Notes under the pieces: model-generated
Seen by the model: only the letters and a program-made list of their open reading frames with translations
Told to the model about the DNA's origin: nothing
Databases searched by the model: none
From: Sulfurospirillum diekertiae
GTDB lineage: Bacteria; Campylobacterota; Campylobacteria; Campylobacterales; Sulfurospirillaceae
Assembly: GCF_002162315.1 (NCBI RefSeq)
Contig: NZ_CP021416.1
Coordinates: 1,190,207 to 1,254,206 of the forward strand
Direction of reading: 5' to 3'
DNA: 64,000 nucleotides
Part shown: piece after piece, positions 10,322-19,983 of the stretch
Numbering within the stretch: position 1 is the stretch's first letter
Layout of the letters: each line of letters opens with the position of its first letter
Translations under genes and position numbers: made by a program

Positions 10322-10660
10322 CTAAAGAGGTCGTATCACTACATTAAATGGCATGTTGTTGTGTTTTTGGCTCGATGCTCCATGTATCGTAAAGCTATTT
10401 TGCATCTCGTCAAACTTGTATTCTTGATAGCGTTGTGAAAACCCTGTATGGTATTGGTGAGAATCTAGCTCGCCAATAGTAATGGTATCTACAAATTCTG
10501 GATTATTCATATAAAACGTTACTGTCGCAATCATAGATTCTACGAGGTCATGATTGATATAATAATTCACAGAAAACTTCTCTTTTCCCACACCCGAATC
10601 ATAAGCTATCTCATTTTTATCTAAAAATGCTTTCATCATCACAGTTGCTTCATCACCCAT
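10322..10660 (-). CDS. Hypothetical protein
   Basis: 112 residues, no signal peptide or membrane segment, mixed composition with an acidic first half and a basic end. Codon use and the lack of overlapping genes support it as real, and the ATG at 10660 follows AGAGGAATTG, an acceptable ribosome site. No motif or family is recognised. It stands alone: about 90 bases separate it from the convergent 9767 gene and about 160 from the nuclease-like gene. Function unknown. Confidence 0.6.
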   Translation of the reverse strand: MGDEATVMMKAFLDKNEIAYDSGVGKEKFSVNYYINHDLVESMIATVTFYMNNPEFVDTITIGELDSHQYHTGFSQRYQEYKFDEMQNSFTIHGASSQKHNNMPFNVVIRPL

Positions 10661-10819
10661 GCAATTCCTCTAATCATTCAAATTTATACAATTTTATACT
10701 GTCTCATTCGTATTCTATCTTAAAGATTATGGTTAAGGCAATAGGGACATTCTCACGCATAAAATAGGTGAGAATATAGCCTAAAATAGGTCAAGACATA
10801 ATGATTTTACAGGTTACCA

Positions 10820-11329
10820 TTATCGGCACAATTTATTCATAATATCGTAATTAATTGCCCAAAGACCTTTTTTCTCTTCTTTCGCGTTTTTCAATGCTTT
10901 TTCAAGTTCACCTGGATAAGCAGCTTTTTTATTAATACAGGCAAAACCATCTTCAATCATTTGTAATGAGTAATCAACACTATTTTTATTTACGGTTGCA
11001 AGTATTCGCCCAGCTTGATCTTTTTTGTCTGACTCAACAATAACCTTGTCACCTTTTTTAAAAAACTTAGAAGCATAGTCGCTTGCCAACTTCCCTAATT
11101 CTTGGATATCTTTTGCAGGGACACCTAGTTTTTTAGCATCTCTATTTAGCTTTGCATTACTAAATTTTTCCGGTACATCGATGTAGAGGATTTTAATTGT
11201 TTCCTCAGATTGCCCAAGCACCATATGGAGAGTAGAACCATCCGAAATCTTCGTAACAACGCCAGTGCTCTCTGCTGCAAGAAGCGGAAATGTTGCGAGC
11301 ATGGATACTATGATGAGTTTTTTAAACAT
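10820..11329 (-). CDS. Secreted thermonuclease-like (SNase-fold) protein
   Basis: I chose the ATG at 11329 (MFKK) because an AAAGG site lies seven bases before it and a signal peptide (LIIVSMLATFPLLAA) follows; the longer frame upstream is noncoding for this protein. The mature 150 residues show the SNase/TNase fold: VVTKISDGST near the start, IKILYIDVPE (the usual arginine site of RLxGIDAPE is replaced by Lys/Ile), ASDYASKFF, GRILATV and the C-terminal EEKKGLW. Several catalytic arginines of staphylococcal nuclease are not obvious, so nuclease activity is uncertain. The product is probably periplasmic. It follows the small membrane protein gene at 11340 by ten bases. Confidence 0.7.
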   Translation of the reverse strand: MFKKLIIVSMLATFPLLAAESTGVVTKISDGSTLHMVLGQSEETIKILYIDVPEKFSNAKLNRDAKKLGVPAKDIQELGKLASDYASKFFKKGDKVIVESDKKDQAGRILATVNKNSVDYSLQMIEDGFACINKKAAYPGELEKALKNAKEEKKGLWAINYDIMNKLCR

Positions 11330-11339
11330 ATTCATACCT

Positions 11340-11755
11340 TTATTTTTGTTCTTTGTGTGTATTTGCATTTTCGATAGCTTTTTGTGTCTCTTGTTGCATT
11401 TCCGATAATTCACTACTCACTGTTTTTTTGAATCGTTGAGAGTACGTCAGATGCACTGTTTATTTGGCTAAAATCCATTCCTCTCAGTATGTAAACAAGC
11501 ATACCAATCATGGCTAAATACCAAAGAAAATTAGGGATGCCAAAGGTGTGATTTTTCTCTTTTTTATCAGTTTTGCTAATAAATTGTCCTAATTCTCTAT
11601 AGATGTTATTTTGGGGTTCATCTTCACTGTTTGGAGACTGAGCATTCTTTTGTGAGTATTGACCTAGCAGATCAAGGGTGTTGTTTTCTTTATGAAACAT
11701 CTGAAACGCTTTTTTCCTTTAGTTCTGGATATTGACTCAATAAACGATCATTCAT
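11340..11755 (-). pseudogene. Small single-pass membrane protein, frame broken at two homopolymers
   Basis: The open stretch 11700-11413 (95 residues) has an acidic and polar N-terminus and one membrane helix (FLWYLAMIGMLVYIL). Removing one base from the T7 run 11423-11429 extends it by about 25 residues (SSELSEMQQETQKAIENAN region) to a stop at 11340-11342, directly before the next gene. Removing one from the T6 run 11710-11715 extends it upstream to an ATG at 11755 or beyond. Both extensions have coding character, so the gene is probably about 135 residues with two erroneous bases. The exact start is not settled; no strong ribosome site is seen. Function unknown. Confidence 0.5.
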
Positions 11756-11966
11756 ATTTTTGATTTCATAGTAGATTTGGTTTCATTCTAAAACCATGGA
11801 TGAATTATAGCACTTTGGCATCAATCTTTTGATTTACTATTTAAATAGGTAGATATAATGCCATGATAACAATGTAGTAAGAATTGAAGAATAGGTAATG
11901 AAAAACTATAGATAAGATTTTATGAGTGTTGAAAGAGTTAAGAGGAATTATTTTTAGAAAGAACGG

Positions 11967-12041
11967 TGGATGGGGATACAGGATTCGAACCTGTGAATAC
12001 CACGACCAAAACGTGGTGCCTTACCGCTTGGCGAATCCCCA
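11967..12041 (-). tRNA. tRNA-Gln (anticodon TTG)
   Basis: 75 bases read on the minus strand fold as a full cloverleaf: acceptor TGGGGAT with ATCCCCA, anticodon stem CCACG/CGTGG around the loop TTTTGGT with anticodon TTG, T arm ACAGG-TTCGAAT-CCTGT, and an encoded CCA end. It lies 17 bases from tRNA-fMet on the same strand, probably in one transcript. Confidence 0.93.
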
Positions 12042-12058
12042 AGAAGATTTTAAAAGAC

Positions 12059-12134
<76 letters not shown>

Positions 12135-12137
12135 ATA

Positions 12138-12215
12138 TTTTCTCTAAAGGGAATCGAACCCTGATAACTGGATGAAACCAGCTTCTCTTAGCGCTTGGCG
12201 ATATTCAACCAAGTC
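12138..12215 (-). pseudogene. Degenerate tRNA-like relic
   Basis: On the minus strand this stretch keeps a T-loop block (AGGG-TTCGATT-CCCT), a D-arm-like GCCAAGCGCTAA and a central hairpin with TTTCAT in its loop. No matching acceptor stem can be formed and the D and anticodon stems are imperfect. It directly precedes tRNA-fMet and tRNA-Gln on the same strand. I read it as a decayed tRNA (Gln- or Glu-like), not a working one. Confidence 0.4.
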
Positions 12216-12270
12216 GTTAATTGAGGTGAAATTATAGTCATTTTTAATTTGTTTGTCAAGGGTAATTTAC

Positions 12271-12276
12271 TATAAT
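12271..12276 (+). promoter_or_regulatory. Putative -10 element of ribBA
   Basis: TATAAT lies 26 bases before the ribBA ATG at 12303, in an AT-rich gap behind the divergent tRNA operon. A TTGTCA is visible at 12253 but its spacing is too short for a -35 element. Confidence 0.45.
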
Positions 12277-12302
12277 CATTTAAAATCAATTTTGGAGTGA
12301 AA

Positions 12303-13326
12303 ATGCCAATACAAAGAGTCAAACAAGCGATAGAAGATATCAAGCATGGTAAGATGGTAATGATGGTGGATGATGAAGATAGAGAAAATGAGGGTGACCT
12401 TGTTTTTGCAGCAACATTTTCGACTCCTGATAAAGTCAACTTTATGGCTTCGGAAGCTAAAGGTTTGATCTGTGCTCCTGTTACAGAAGAGATCGCCAAT
12501 CGTTTGAATCTTAATCCAATGGTGAAGAACAATGACTCTCAGCATGAAACAGCTTTTACGGTTTCTGTGGATGCGCGTGTCTGTACGACAGGTATTTCTG
12601 CGTATGAGCGTGACATTACGATCAAAATCCTTGCAGATGCGCTCAGTCAACCTTCTGAACTTGTCAAACCAGGTCATATTTTCCCGCTAATTGCCCGTAA
12701 AGGTGGAACACTTGTTCGTACAGGGCATACAGAGGGTTCGGTTGATCTGTGTCGTTTAGCAGGTCTTTATGAAGTTGCTGTTATCTGTGAAGTCATGAAA
12801 GAAGATGGACACATGGCACGCCGTGATGATCTAGACATCTTTTGTAAAAACCATGACATGAATATTGTTTATATTTCGGATATTGTGGCATATCGTATGC
12901 AATCTGAGTCATTGGTGCGAGAAGTATTTTCGTCCAATGCGCAGTTTTTTGGGGCACAAACTCGTAAAATTGATATGGTGGATCATGAAGGAAATCATCA
13001 CATCGTTTATGCTTTTGGTGAAATTGGAAAGACGAGTGCGGTGAAATTTCACCATATTTTGCCAGATCAATGAGCTTTTTGCTAATGAAAAAAAATACCA
13101 AGGCATTTTAAAAGCGATTGAGTATCTTAAAAAGAACAATGGTGTTTTCATCTTTGTCGATAGTGAATACACCACCAACCCAGAGCTTCGAGAGTTTGGT
13201 ATTGGAGCGCAAATTCTTAAAAAATTGGGCATTGAAAATATTGATCTTATTTCAATCACGTCACGTAAAGATTATGTTGGCTTGTCAGGTTTTGGGCTCA
13301 ATATCAATCAAGAGATCATTCTCTAA
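12303..13326 (+). pseudogene. ribB: RibBA-like 3,4-dihydroxy-2-butanone 4-phosphate synthase, C-terminal domain out of frame
   Basis: The N-terminal 200 residues are a complete RibB: DDEDRENEGDL for metal and substrate binding and GHTEGSVDLCRLAG near the active site. The enzyme makes 3,4-dihydroxy-2-butanone 4-phosphate from ribulose 5-phosphate for riboflavin synthesis. GGAG five bases upstream fixes the ATG at 12303. The frame stops at 13071-13073 inside a GTP-cyclohydrolase-II-like domain. Skipping one T at 13071 continues 85 more residues (ELFANEKKYQG to GLNINQEIIL) to a stop at 13326. That tail resembles the degenerate RibA domain of Campylobacterota RibBA proteins. The RibB half should work either way. 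This break is not in a homopolymer, unlike the others. Confidence 0.8.
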
Positions 13327-13349
13327 ATCTTTACATGTAAAGGGGTTTC

Positions 13350-15038
13350 ATGGATTTTTTTCTACTTTCAGCACTGGTACTTTTAGCGGTAACGGCCATT
13401 ATGGTGACCATCTCCAAACATATGGGGCTTGGTTCTATCTTAGGCTTGCTGATTGCGGGAATTATCGTGGGACCTCATACTCCTGGACCTATTGTTACCA
13501 GTGAAGTCGAAAATTTACGCCATTTTACAGAATTTGGCGTGGTCATGTTGCTTTTTATCATTGGTCTTGAGATGCAGCCTGCTAAGTTATGGTCGATGCG
13601 CAAAGAGGTCTTTGGTTTAGGTTCGCTTCAAGTCATCGTTTCGGGTGTGGTTCTTGGATTGTACATGAGCTTTTTCGTGGATCGTTTGAGTGTAGCAATG
13701 CTTTTAGGCTTTACCTTGGCGCTTTCTTCGACGGCATTTGTCATGCAAATTTTGCAAGAAAAAGGTAAAGTCAATACAGAGCATGGCAAAAATGCTTTTG
13801 CAATTCTATTGCTTCAAGACTTAGCCGTAGTACCTCTTTTGGCAATTCTTCCTTTGCTTTCAACACAAGAATCAACGCATAATACTTCATGGTTCGAATC
13901 TTTAGCAACCGTTGTAGTCATGTTTGGGCTTTTAATTGTTTTTGGGCGCTACATCATTCCAAAAGCGTTGGATAAAGTCGCAAAACAGCGCAATAAAGAT
14001 GCTTTTTTACTGCTGACGTTGCTGAGTGTTGTCCTTTCAGCGTATTTAATGGATCATGCAGGACTTTCGATGGCACTGGGTGCTTTTTTGATGGGTATGT
14101 TCCTCTCTACCTCACGTTACAGTTTTCAAATCGAATCGAGCCTAGAGCCTTTTAAAGGTATCTTGATGAGCCTTTTTTTCATTGCTGTAGGTATGTCAAT
14201 CGATTTTAAAGCGATCATGAGTGACCCTTGGGTTTTTAGCGAACATATTGTGGTTATTTTAGTGCTCAAAGCGTTGATTATCTTCGTGCTGATGCTTGCT
14301 TTTGGAGCAACAAAAAGTGGTGCGATTAAACTAGCCTTTTTACTCAATCAAAGTGGTGAGTTTGGTTTTGTTCTCTTTGGTGCAGCCAAGGCATTGGGGA
14401 TTATTGATGACCAACTTTTTGTTATTGGCATTGGTGTGATTTCGATTAGTATGCTCTTTACCCCAGTCCTTTATAGTTTTGGATGTTCGCTTGCCAACAG
14501 ATTGGCAAAGGTTTCTCAGTTTTCATATTTTGAAAATGCAAGTATGGAGCAAAAAGTAGTTGTTGCAGGTTATGGTAGTACGGGTAAAGTGATTGCTAAG
14601 ATGCTCAAAAGTAGTGGCATCCCGTTTATGGTATTTGACATCAATGCTACGGAAGTGGCACTTGGTCGCAAAGAGGGGTTACCTGTCTTCTTTGGCGATA
14701 TTACAGACTTAAAACTGCTCAATACCATTAAACTGGATCAAGCTTCAATGATCATTGTCTCGATTGACCATAGTCTCAACGCTATTAAAGTGGTTAAACA
14801 TATCAAAGATAACTATCCGCACATTAAGATTTTAGCACGAGCGCTTGACATCAAAGCCATGGATAAGATGCTTTTTGCAGGAGCCAGTTGGGTGATAGCA
14901 GAGACATTAGAAAGCAGCATTCGAACAGGCTCCGAAGCACTCAGTCAATTGGGTGTCCAATCGGATGAAATTGCCACCTTGTTGGAGTCATTGCGTAAAA
15001 ATGAGTATGAACTTATTCGTGAAATTACCAAAGCATAA
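13350..15038 (+). CDS. KefB/KefC-type cation:proton antiporter (CPA2) with TrkA-N domain
   Basis: 562 residues. Residues 1-380 hold about 12 membrane helices of the Na+/H+ exchanger fold, including the long conserved GLLIAGIIVGPHTPGP and LALSSTAFVMQIL stretches. Residues 400-520 are a cytoplasmic TrkA-N/Rossmann domain with AGYGSTGKV and an acidic nucleotide-binding residue in FDIN. The family exchanges K+ or Na+ for H+ and is gated by NAD(H) or glutathione adducts. The ATG has a good AAAGGGG site that overlaps a TTTACATGTAAA copy. It is followed after 33 bases by the META lipoprotein gene. Confidence 0.88.
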   Translation: MDFFLLSALVLLAVTAIMVTISKHMGLGSILGLLIAGIIVGPHTPGPIVTSEVENLRHFTEFGVVMLLFIIGLEMQPAKLWSMRKEVFGLGSLQVIVSGVVLGLYMSFFVDRLSVAMLLGFTLALSSTAFVMQILQEKGKVNTEHGKNAFAILLLQDLAVVPLLAILPLLSTQESTHNTSWFESLATVVVMFGLLIVFGRYIIPKALDKVAKQRNKDAFLLLTLLSVVLSAYLMDHAGLSMALGAFLMGMFLSTSRYSFQIESSLEPFKGILMSLFFIAVGMSIDFKAIMSDPWVFSEHIVVILVLKALIIFVLMLAFGATKSGAIKLAFLLNQSGEFGFVLFGAAKALGIIDDQLFVIGIGVISISMLFTPVLYSFGCSLANRLAKVSQFSYFENASMEQKVVVAGYGSTGKVIAKMLKSSGIPFMVFDINATEVALGRKEGLPVFFGDITDLKLLNTIKLDQASMIIVSIDHSLNAIKVVKHIKDNYPHIKILARALDIKAMDKMLFAGASWVIAETLESSIRTGSEALSQLGVQSDEIATLLESLRKNEYELIREITKA

Positions 15039-15071
15039 GTCACTTTACATGTAAAAGGAGAAGGAGAAAAA

Positions 15072-15569
15072 ATGAGTCGTTTATCTATTCTTTTATCAAC
15101 ACTTACGAGTAGTATCATCATCCTTGGATGTACCCCGTCGACACCCAATTCACCCTCAATCAGCGCCGAAACCAATCAAACGAAGAGTGCTGATAACGCT
15201 CCTGAAACAACGGCTGTACAAAGAGTAAAAGAGGTGTATTGGAAGTTAATTGGTGTTGAGGGTAAAGCGGTTATGGAAGATCCTAATGGACGAGAGGCCT
15301 ATATCATTTTGAAATTAGAAGGCAATCATTTGCAAGGCTTTGGCGGGTGTAATATTTTACTAGGAAGCTATGAGTTAAATGAGAACGATCATACGGTGCA
15401 TTTTTCACGTGTTGCGTCAACCATGATGTCCTGTTCACGCATAACGGATGAAGCTGAATTTTTAAAAGCGTTAGAAAAAGTCGATCATTATAGTATTGAT
15501 GAAGGTGTGTTATTACTTCAAAAAGCAGGTAAAACCGTTGCTACATTTGAAGCATCTTATCAGCCCTGA
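15072..15569 (+). CDS. META-domain lipoprotein (HslJ-like)
   Basis: 165 residues. A lipoprotein signal ends in the lipobox IILGC, with a Ser/Thr/Pro-rich linker to about residue 50. The rest is a META/HslJ domain: WKLIGVEG at the start, GFGGCN, and the Cys-bearing STMMSC stretch. META proteins are outer-membrane or periplasmic lipoproteins linked to heat or envelope stress. AAGGAGAAGG gives a strong ribosome site. Its 3' end overlaps the end of the convergent truncated kinase gene by ten bases. Confidence 0.8.
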   Translation: MSRLSILLSTLTSSIIILGCTPSTPNSPSISAETNQTKSADNAPETTAVQRVKEVYWKLIGVEGKAVMEDPNGREAYIILKLEGNHLQGFGGCNILLGSYELNENDHTVHFSRVASTMMSCSRITDEAEFLKALEKVDHYSIDEGVLLLQKAGKTVATFEASYQP

Positions 15570-16240
15570 GAAGTGTGTAAACAGGAGGCTCTTTGCAAAT
15601 CTAAAAGATTTTTTTCGTGCGATGGAATACTTTTTAAAACATGACTTGCCTTCATAAAATCGTACTCTGCAAGAAACAATAACGCTTCCATCCGTTTTTG
15701 CAGTGTTGCAATTTCCTCAAGCTGCGTTGACAAGATCGTTTTATACTCATGACATGTGCGCTCTTTGCGCAACGCTATTTCAATTTCTCCCCGCATAATG
15801 GTTAAAGGCGTGCGCAATTCATGCGACGTTTGGGTATTGAACTTCTTGATACTGTTAAAAGAGTTTTCTAAGCGTTCTAGCATAGCATTAAAGGCGATGG
15901 TAAGCTGATTGATCTCATCATCGCTTGAACGCGTTTCAATGCGTTTAGAAAGCTCTTTTGCATTCATGGACTGGATATTTTTCAGCATCTCTTTGAGGGG
16001 TTTAAAATATCTGCTCATTAAAAAATAACCCCCAAAACTTGACAATATTACAATAAAGGGCGTCAATAACCACTGCGTTTTTAAAAAGTGCTCAATGGCT
16101 TCATGTATCTGAACCACACCCGAGTTATTTTCCCTAAGGTTGTGCTCGACATTGATAAAAAGAGCATAGTTAAAGCTAGCTAAAACAACGGTTTGAATGA
16201 GAAGGTACCACAAAATCAATTTGAGTTTAATGCTCAACAT
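15560..16240 (-). pseudogene. Sensor histidine kinase lacking its ATPase domain
   Basis: The frame encodes two membrane helices (about 8-28 and 57-77), a short periplasmic loop, a HAMP domain (about 80-130) and a HisKA domain with the acceptor in SHELRTPLT. It stops about 60 residues later with no HATPase domain (no N, G1 or G2 box) in any frame, because the META lipoprotein gene takes up the adjacent DNA. A usual kinase of this type is about 400 residues or more, so this is a 3'-truncated gene. The start overlaps the damaged phosphoesterase gene, and no partner regulator is adjacent. It could act only as a dominant or phosphatase-like protein, if at all. Confidence 0.65.
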
Positions 16241-16890
16241 GTTCATCCTTGGTAAGCCGTATAATCACGATTTCACTAGGAGCTCGAAAGCGAAAGTTCA
16301 AACCCCAACTACCATACCCTGTTGTGACAAATATCTGTGTTTTGCCATCACGATGTAAGCCTTGCAAGTAAGGCTGAAAAAGCCTGACGATATACCCAAA
16401 AGGATAAATCTGCCCACCATGCGTATGACCGCTAAGTTGTAAATCAATAGAGGCATTTTTCGTAAAGCGAATGTCTTTGGGCTGATGTGCCAATAAGATG
16501 GAAGGCACATTGGGATTGAGGTTTGCTAAAAGCTCTTTTTCATGGCGTTTAATGCCGAAGTATTTACTAAAGGAATCGCTAAGACCTGCAAGTTGAAGGC
16601 GATCATCACCTCTACAAAAGGTGAGAACACGATTGTCTAAACGGGTGAATCCTAGCGCTTCAATCTCATGGGAGAGTGCTTTACATGTAAAAAGAAGATC
16701 GTGATTGCCGCTGACAAAATAGACAGGATGCTTGATCTTCTTTAAAATATCCAGATGCGCTCGTATCTTAGAAGGAAAGGTATCGAATAGATCGCCCGTG
16801 TGTAAAATTTTCAAAAGAAGTCGGCAGATTTTCGATGCCAATCGTCATGCTTTTAAAATTCAGTTTTTCATACGCTTTTTCAAACATCAT
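16227..16890 (-). pseudogene. Metallophosphoesterase gene with an internal deletion
   Basis: The 3' part encodes a calcineurin-like phosphoesterase: GDLFDTFPS, the GNHD motif, LAHQPKD and the metal-binding SGHTHGGQIYPFG stretch, ending with the usual YGSWGLNFR/PSEIVIIRL tail. The first metal motif (DxH) and the N-terminal membrane helices are missing. Just upstream in another frame (about 16890-16800) lies a remnant like the linker before the catalytic domain (MTIGIENLPTSFENF). Family members run straight from there into the DxH motif, so about 40 residues with the first metal site are deleted and the frame is lost. Activity is unlikely. Confidence 0.7.
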
Positions 16891-16898
16891 TGCATCTT

Positions 16899-17438
16899 TT
16901 AATTTTTCGCCAATGTCAGGTCATAGGAGATCGCAACTTCATCACGTACGCTTAAGAAAAGAAGGGTTGGAGGCTCAATGCCAAAGTCGCTCATCTTGAT
17001 GTTAAAGCCACCTTTGAGTTTCAAAAGATCACTTTGATCGGCAATCTCTGCTTTTGTGTCAATCTCTTTGATCTGTTTATTGAGGGTGAGCGTGCCTAAA
17101 AGATGGTAGCCATCAGACTCTTTCTTAACCTCTTTGAGCTTGAAGGTCGTGGTTGGTTGTGCTTTTACATGTAAAGCTTCATACATGTGTTCATCACGTT
17201 TGTCATTTTCACTTTTAAGGTTTAAAAGATCGAGTGTAATGTCGCCTTTAAGGGATTCAACGGCATCGTCCATGCTGAGTTTGGTAACGATTTGAGTGCT
17301 TTTAGGGTTGATATTGCTATCACCTAATATCTCAGTTTGTGCTCCAATTGAGCCCTCTTTAAAAGTAAGCTCTTTGGCATACATGCTACCGCAAAGCAGT
17401 GAAGCACTTATCAGTGAAAACGCGATTTTATTGAACAT
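16899..17438 (-). CDS. YceI-family periplasmic lipid-binding protein
   Basis: I take the ATG at 17438, which has an AAAAGGA site and is followed by a clear signal peptide ending near GSMYA. The longer frame upstream overlaps another gene. The mature 160 residues have the YceI lipocalin-like pattern: a first strand ending in a glycine-containing turn, a helix with KLSMDDAVESL, TTFKLKEV, then DFGIEPP near the end and a final strand. YceI proteins bind polyisoprenoid lipids in the periplasm. The gene is last in a minus-strand cluster with the multi-pass protein, oxidase-like protein and ABC exporter. Confidence 0.8.
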   Translation of the reverse strand: MFNKIAFSLISASLLCGSMYAKELTFKEGSIGAQTEILGDSNINPKSTQIVTKLSMDDAVESLKGDITLDLLNLKSENDKRDEHMYEALHVKAQPTTTFKLKEVKKESDGYHLLGTLTLNKQIKEIDTKAEIADQSDLLKLKGGFNIKMSDFGIEPPTLLFLSVRDEVAISYDLTLAKN

Positions 17439-18429
17439 TGTTAATCCTTTTTTGAGAAGTTTGATAGATAAAGTTATAGATTTCTGCGCACAAGAGTATG
17501 CAGATAAAGATAACGCCAACATAGGTGTAGCCGCCAAGCGCGCTAAGGAGCCCACCACCGCCTGCGATCCAGCCTGTCAAGACCATAATCATTCCTAAAA
17601 GCCTGAGATTGCCTAACTTTGAAAGTCGTTTGAGAATGACAAAGTTATAGTACGAGATCACAAAAGGGTACACCATACTCAAAAGCACCGCTTCGCGCGA
17701 AGCATAGAGCATGTAACTGAGGGCAAACAAAGCGACAATGACAAAGGAGTGATGCTCTTTAAGCGTGTCTCGAAGCAGATAGGCTGCTCCCATTCCCACC
17801 ACATGAAAGACTAAGATAATATGCCACGTTTGGGCTCTCCAGATAGAAATGTCGCTACTTCGTGAAAGCGTTTCAAAGAGATTGGCATCTAAAAATGCCC
17901 AAATTGCCATCGATAAAACGGCATAAACACTCAAATTCTGAGGTTCAATTTCCACTCTATGTTCTGGCATACGGTGGATAAAAAAGCTACATGTAAACGC
18001 AACCAAAGAGAGCGCAATGGCAAGATTGCCTCGCAAAATAGGCTCATACGTAAAGAGCGCCGTAGCAAGGGCATAAGTAATACCCAGCGCTATGGCAATT
18101 TCGGTGTAGCGACCTTTGGTAAATTTAATCAAAAGTGGTGCGCTCATGCCAAGGCTGATACCCAGAGCACCCAAAACCACAAGGTTGAGGGCAGGGTAAA
18201 AGAGTGAACAAAGCGCTTGAAGCCCCACAAAAAAGATGATCTTTTTTTGATCGGTATTGAGCCAGCCAAACGAACGGTACACCAGCAAACTTCCAAGCCC
18301 TCCACCTAAGGGGAGGGTAAAGAAGGCTTGAATGTTAGAGTGAAACACTTCGATAATTCCCGTTTGCGCAATGAGCAAGTAGTAGCAAAATTCACTCGCA
18401 ACAAAGAGTGTAAAGAGGGCATTAAACAT
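17428..18429 (-). CDS. Multi-pass membrane protein (MFS-like)
   Basis: The ATG at 18429 is preceded by GAAAGGAG and overlaps the end of the upstream gene, so translation is probably coupled. The 333 residues form about ten membrane helices with few charges, a glycine-rich loop (LPLGGGLGSLL) and a cytoplasmic basic stretch between halves, resembling MFS permeases of Campylobacterota. The substrate is unknown. It sits between the heme-copper-oxidase-like gene and yceI, and the ten-base overlaps on both sides argue for one operon. Confidence 0.65.
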   Translation of the reverse strand: MFNALFTLFVASEFCYYLLIAQTGIIEVFHSNIQAFFTLPLGGGLGSLLVYRSFGWLNTDQKKIIFFVGLQALCSLFYPALNLVVLGALGISLGMSAPLLIKFTKGRYTEIAIALGITYALATALFTYEPILRGNLAIALSLVAFTCSFFIHRMPEHRVEIEPQNLSVYAVLSMAIWAFLDANLFETLSRSSDISIWRAQTWHIILVFHVVGMGAAYLLRDTLKEHHSFVIVALFALSYMLYASREAVLLSMVYPFVISYYNFVILKRLSKLGNLRLLGMIMVLTGWIAGGGGLLSALGGYTYVGVIFICILLCAEIYNFIYQTSQKRINNVQ

Positions 18430-19966
18430 AAAGACTCCTTTCAAATTTTGCTTGAAAAATGACGTAAACCGATGCAAATACTAAATCGTAAACGGCGATC
18501 AGCATCGCTTCAATGCCCAACTGATGGGAAAGGTACAGCGATAAAAACATGGCAGAGACAGCAATGCGGTTAAATGCACTTAGTTTGGCGAGGATGAGCG
18601 CGTAGGGTGGTTGTAGTAAGCCAAAAAGATGAAGAATCCCTGTCGTCGTCATAAAGGCAAAGACAACGTACTCGTACTTTCCTTCAAAACCGAAGCCTAA
18701 AAATGGATAGAGCGTGTCTGCAAAGATAAACAAAAAAAATGCCTCCTAGTGCGTCACTCAAAAAGCCCGTCAGATGGTAGAGTCTTAAGGTATCGATCTT
18801 TTCAACATTCATTCCTAATTCTGGGTAGAAAAAACCAGTAGTCACCAAAATGATAAAGAGTCCACACAGCATTCGAATCGTCCACAAAAGGTGAATATCT
18901 GCTTGCAAAAAGCCCGCTTCCATCATTCCTGCCATGGAAAGTGCGATGAGCATAAGGGCAAAACCCAGCGTATAAAAGAGGCTGAAAGAAAGTTGGTTGA
19001 GCTTTTTAAGATAGGGTGAAACCACGGCCATTGCCATAAAAAAACACCCACTCCCATAGCGATATGTGCATGTGCAACAATGAGATCATTGCGGTGGAAG
19101 AGCCAACGAAGTGTAGGGATAAACAAGATGTTCCCCTCAATGTCCACAAACAAAAAGGAGTAGACAGAGATGATTAAAAACGGGTTGTTTTTAAAGGTGA
19201 TGTTTGCATCTTTAAGCCATTTGAGAAGCAGTGGCACAAAACAAAGGGTTAGGTACTGAAAAAACCACTCTTGGTTATAGGTAAGCTCGCCGATAAATAT
19301 GCGGTGCGCAACTGAGTCAATGTACCCAACTAAAGGAATAATCCACATCGCGTGGTATTTTGCCACAAACGTCTTTTTGGCGTGCAGTTTGATGAGCAGG
19401 TAAAAAATAGGAATCAGGGTAAAACTCATGCCAAGCGTATTGTCACCATGAGGACCAACAATGGTTTTTTCCACCTGTCCGATGATGGGGTTCATCAACA
19501 CCAAAAGGGCGATAGGTGAAGCGATAACAAGGTATAACGAGACTTTGATCCATAAGGGAATGACCTTGTAGACTTTGATGTAGTCATAGAGTGCCAAGAT
19601 GTAAAAAACACCTGAAAAGGCGAGAATGAAGTTAAGCTCATACGCAAAGTCATAAAAGACGAGCCCTCGATGCACGCCCATCAGAAGGCTTAGCGTCATA
19701 AAGACTAAGAAAATACACCAAAGCGTAAAGTAGATTTTCAGTTTTTCCAGTCCTTTATCACTATGAATGTTCTCTTTTTCCATTAAAACAAACGGCAAAA
19801 AAGAGAGCATCAATGGCACAAAACCATACAGCATGAGCGAGACATGTACACTTCTCGCATTGGGAGCAGTGATGATGGAAGAGGGTAGAAAATAACCCAA
19901 AAGATTGAGTGAATACTCAAATCCAAATGCCAAACCAAGCACTAAAAAAAAGTGAACTGATCGCAA
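18422..19966 (-). pseudogene. Heme-copper-oxidase subunit I-like membrane protein, frame broken at two A/T runs
   Basis: Three frames join into one product of about 514 residues if the run at 19038-19044 (A7 on plus) gains one base and the run at 18732-18739 (A8) loses one. The two changes cancel. The product has about 12-14 membrane helices. Histidine motifs in membrane context resemble oxidase or NO-reductase subunit I: ARSVHVSLMLYG in helix 2, GPHGDNTLG mid-protein and VAHAHIAMGVG, the last like the double-His heme helix. No complete catalytic set is confirmed. It is encoded downstream of an ABC exporter and upstream of MFS and YceI genes. The breaks are probably sequence errors. Confidence 0.6.
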
Positions 19967-19983
19967 ATGATTTTTGTATAAAA

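Noticed and set aside
11330..11413. N-terminal extension of the nuclease-like protein from 11413
   Set aside because: The extension is basic and precedes a signal peptide; the same DNA codes for the tail of the small membrane protein in another frame, and AAAGG marks the start at 11329.
12188..12677. Long minus-strand open frames opposite ribB
   Set aside because: They are shadows of the ribB coding strand and run through the tRNA relic; composition is not coding.
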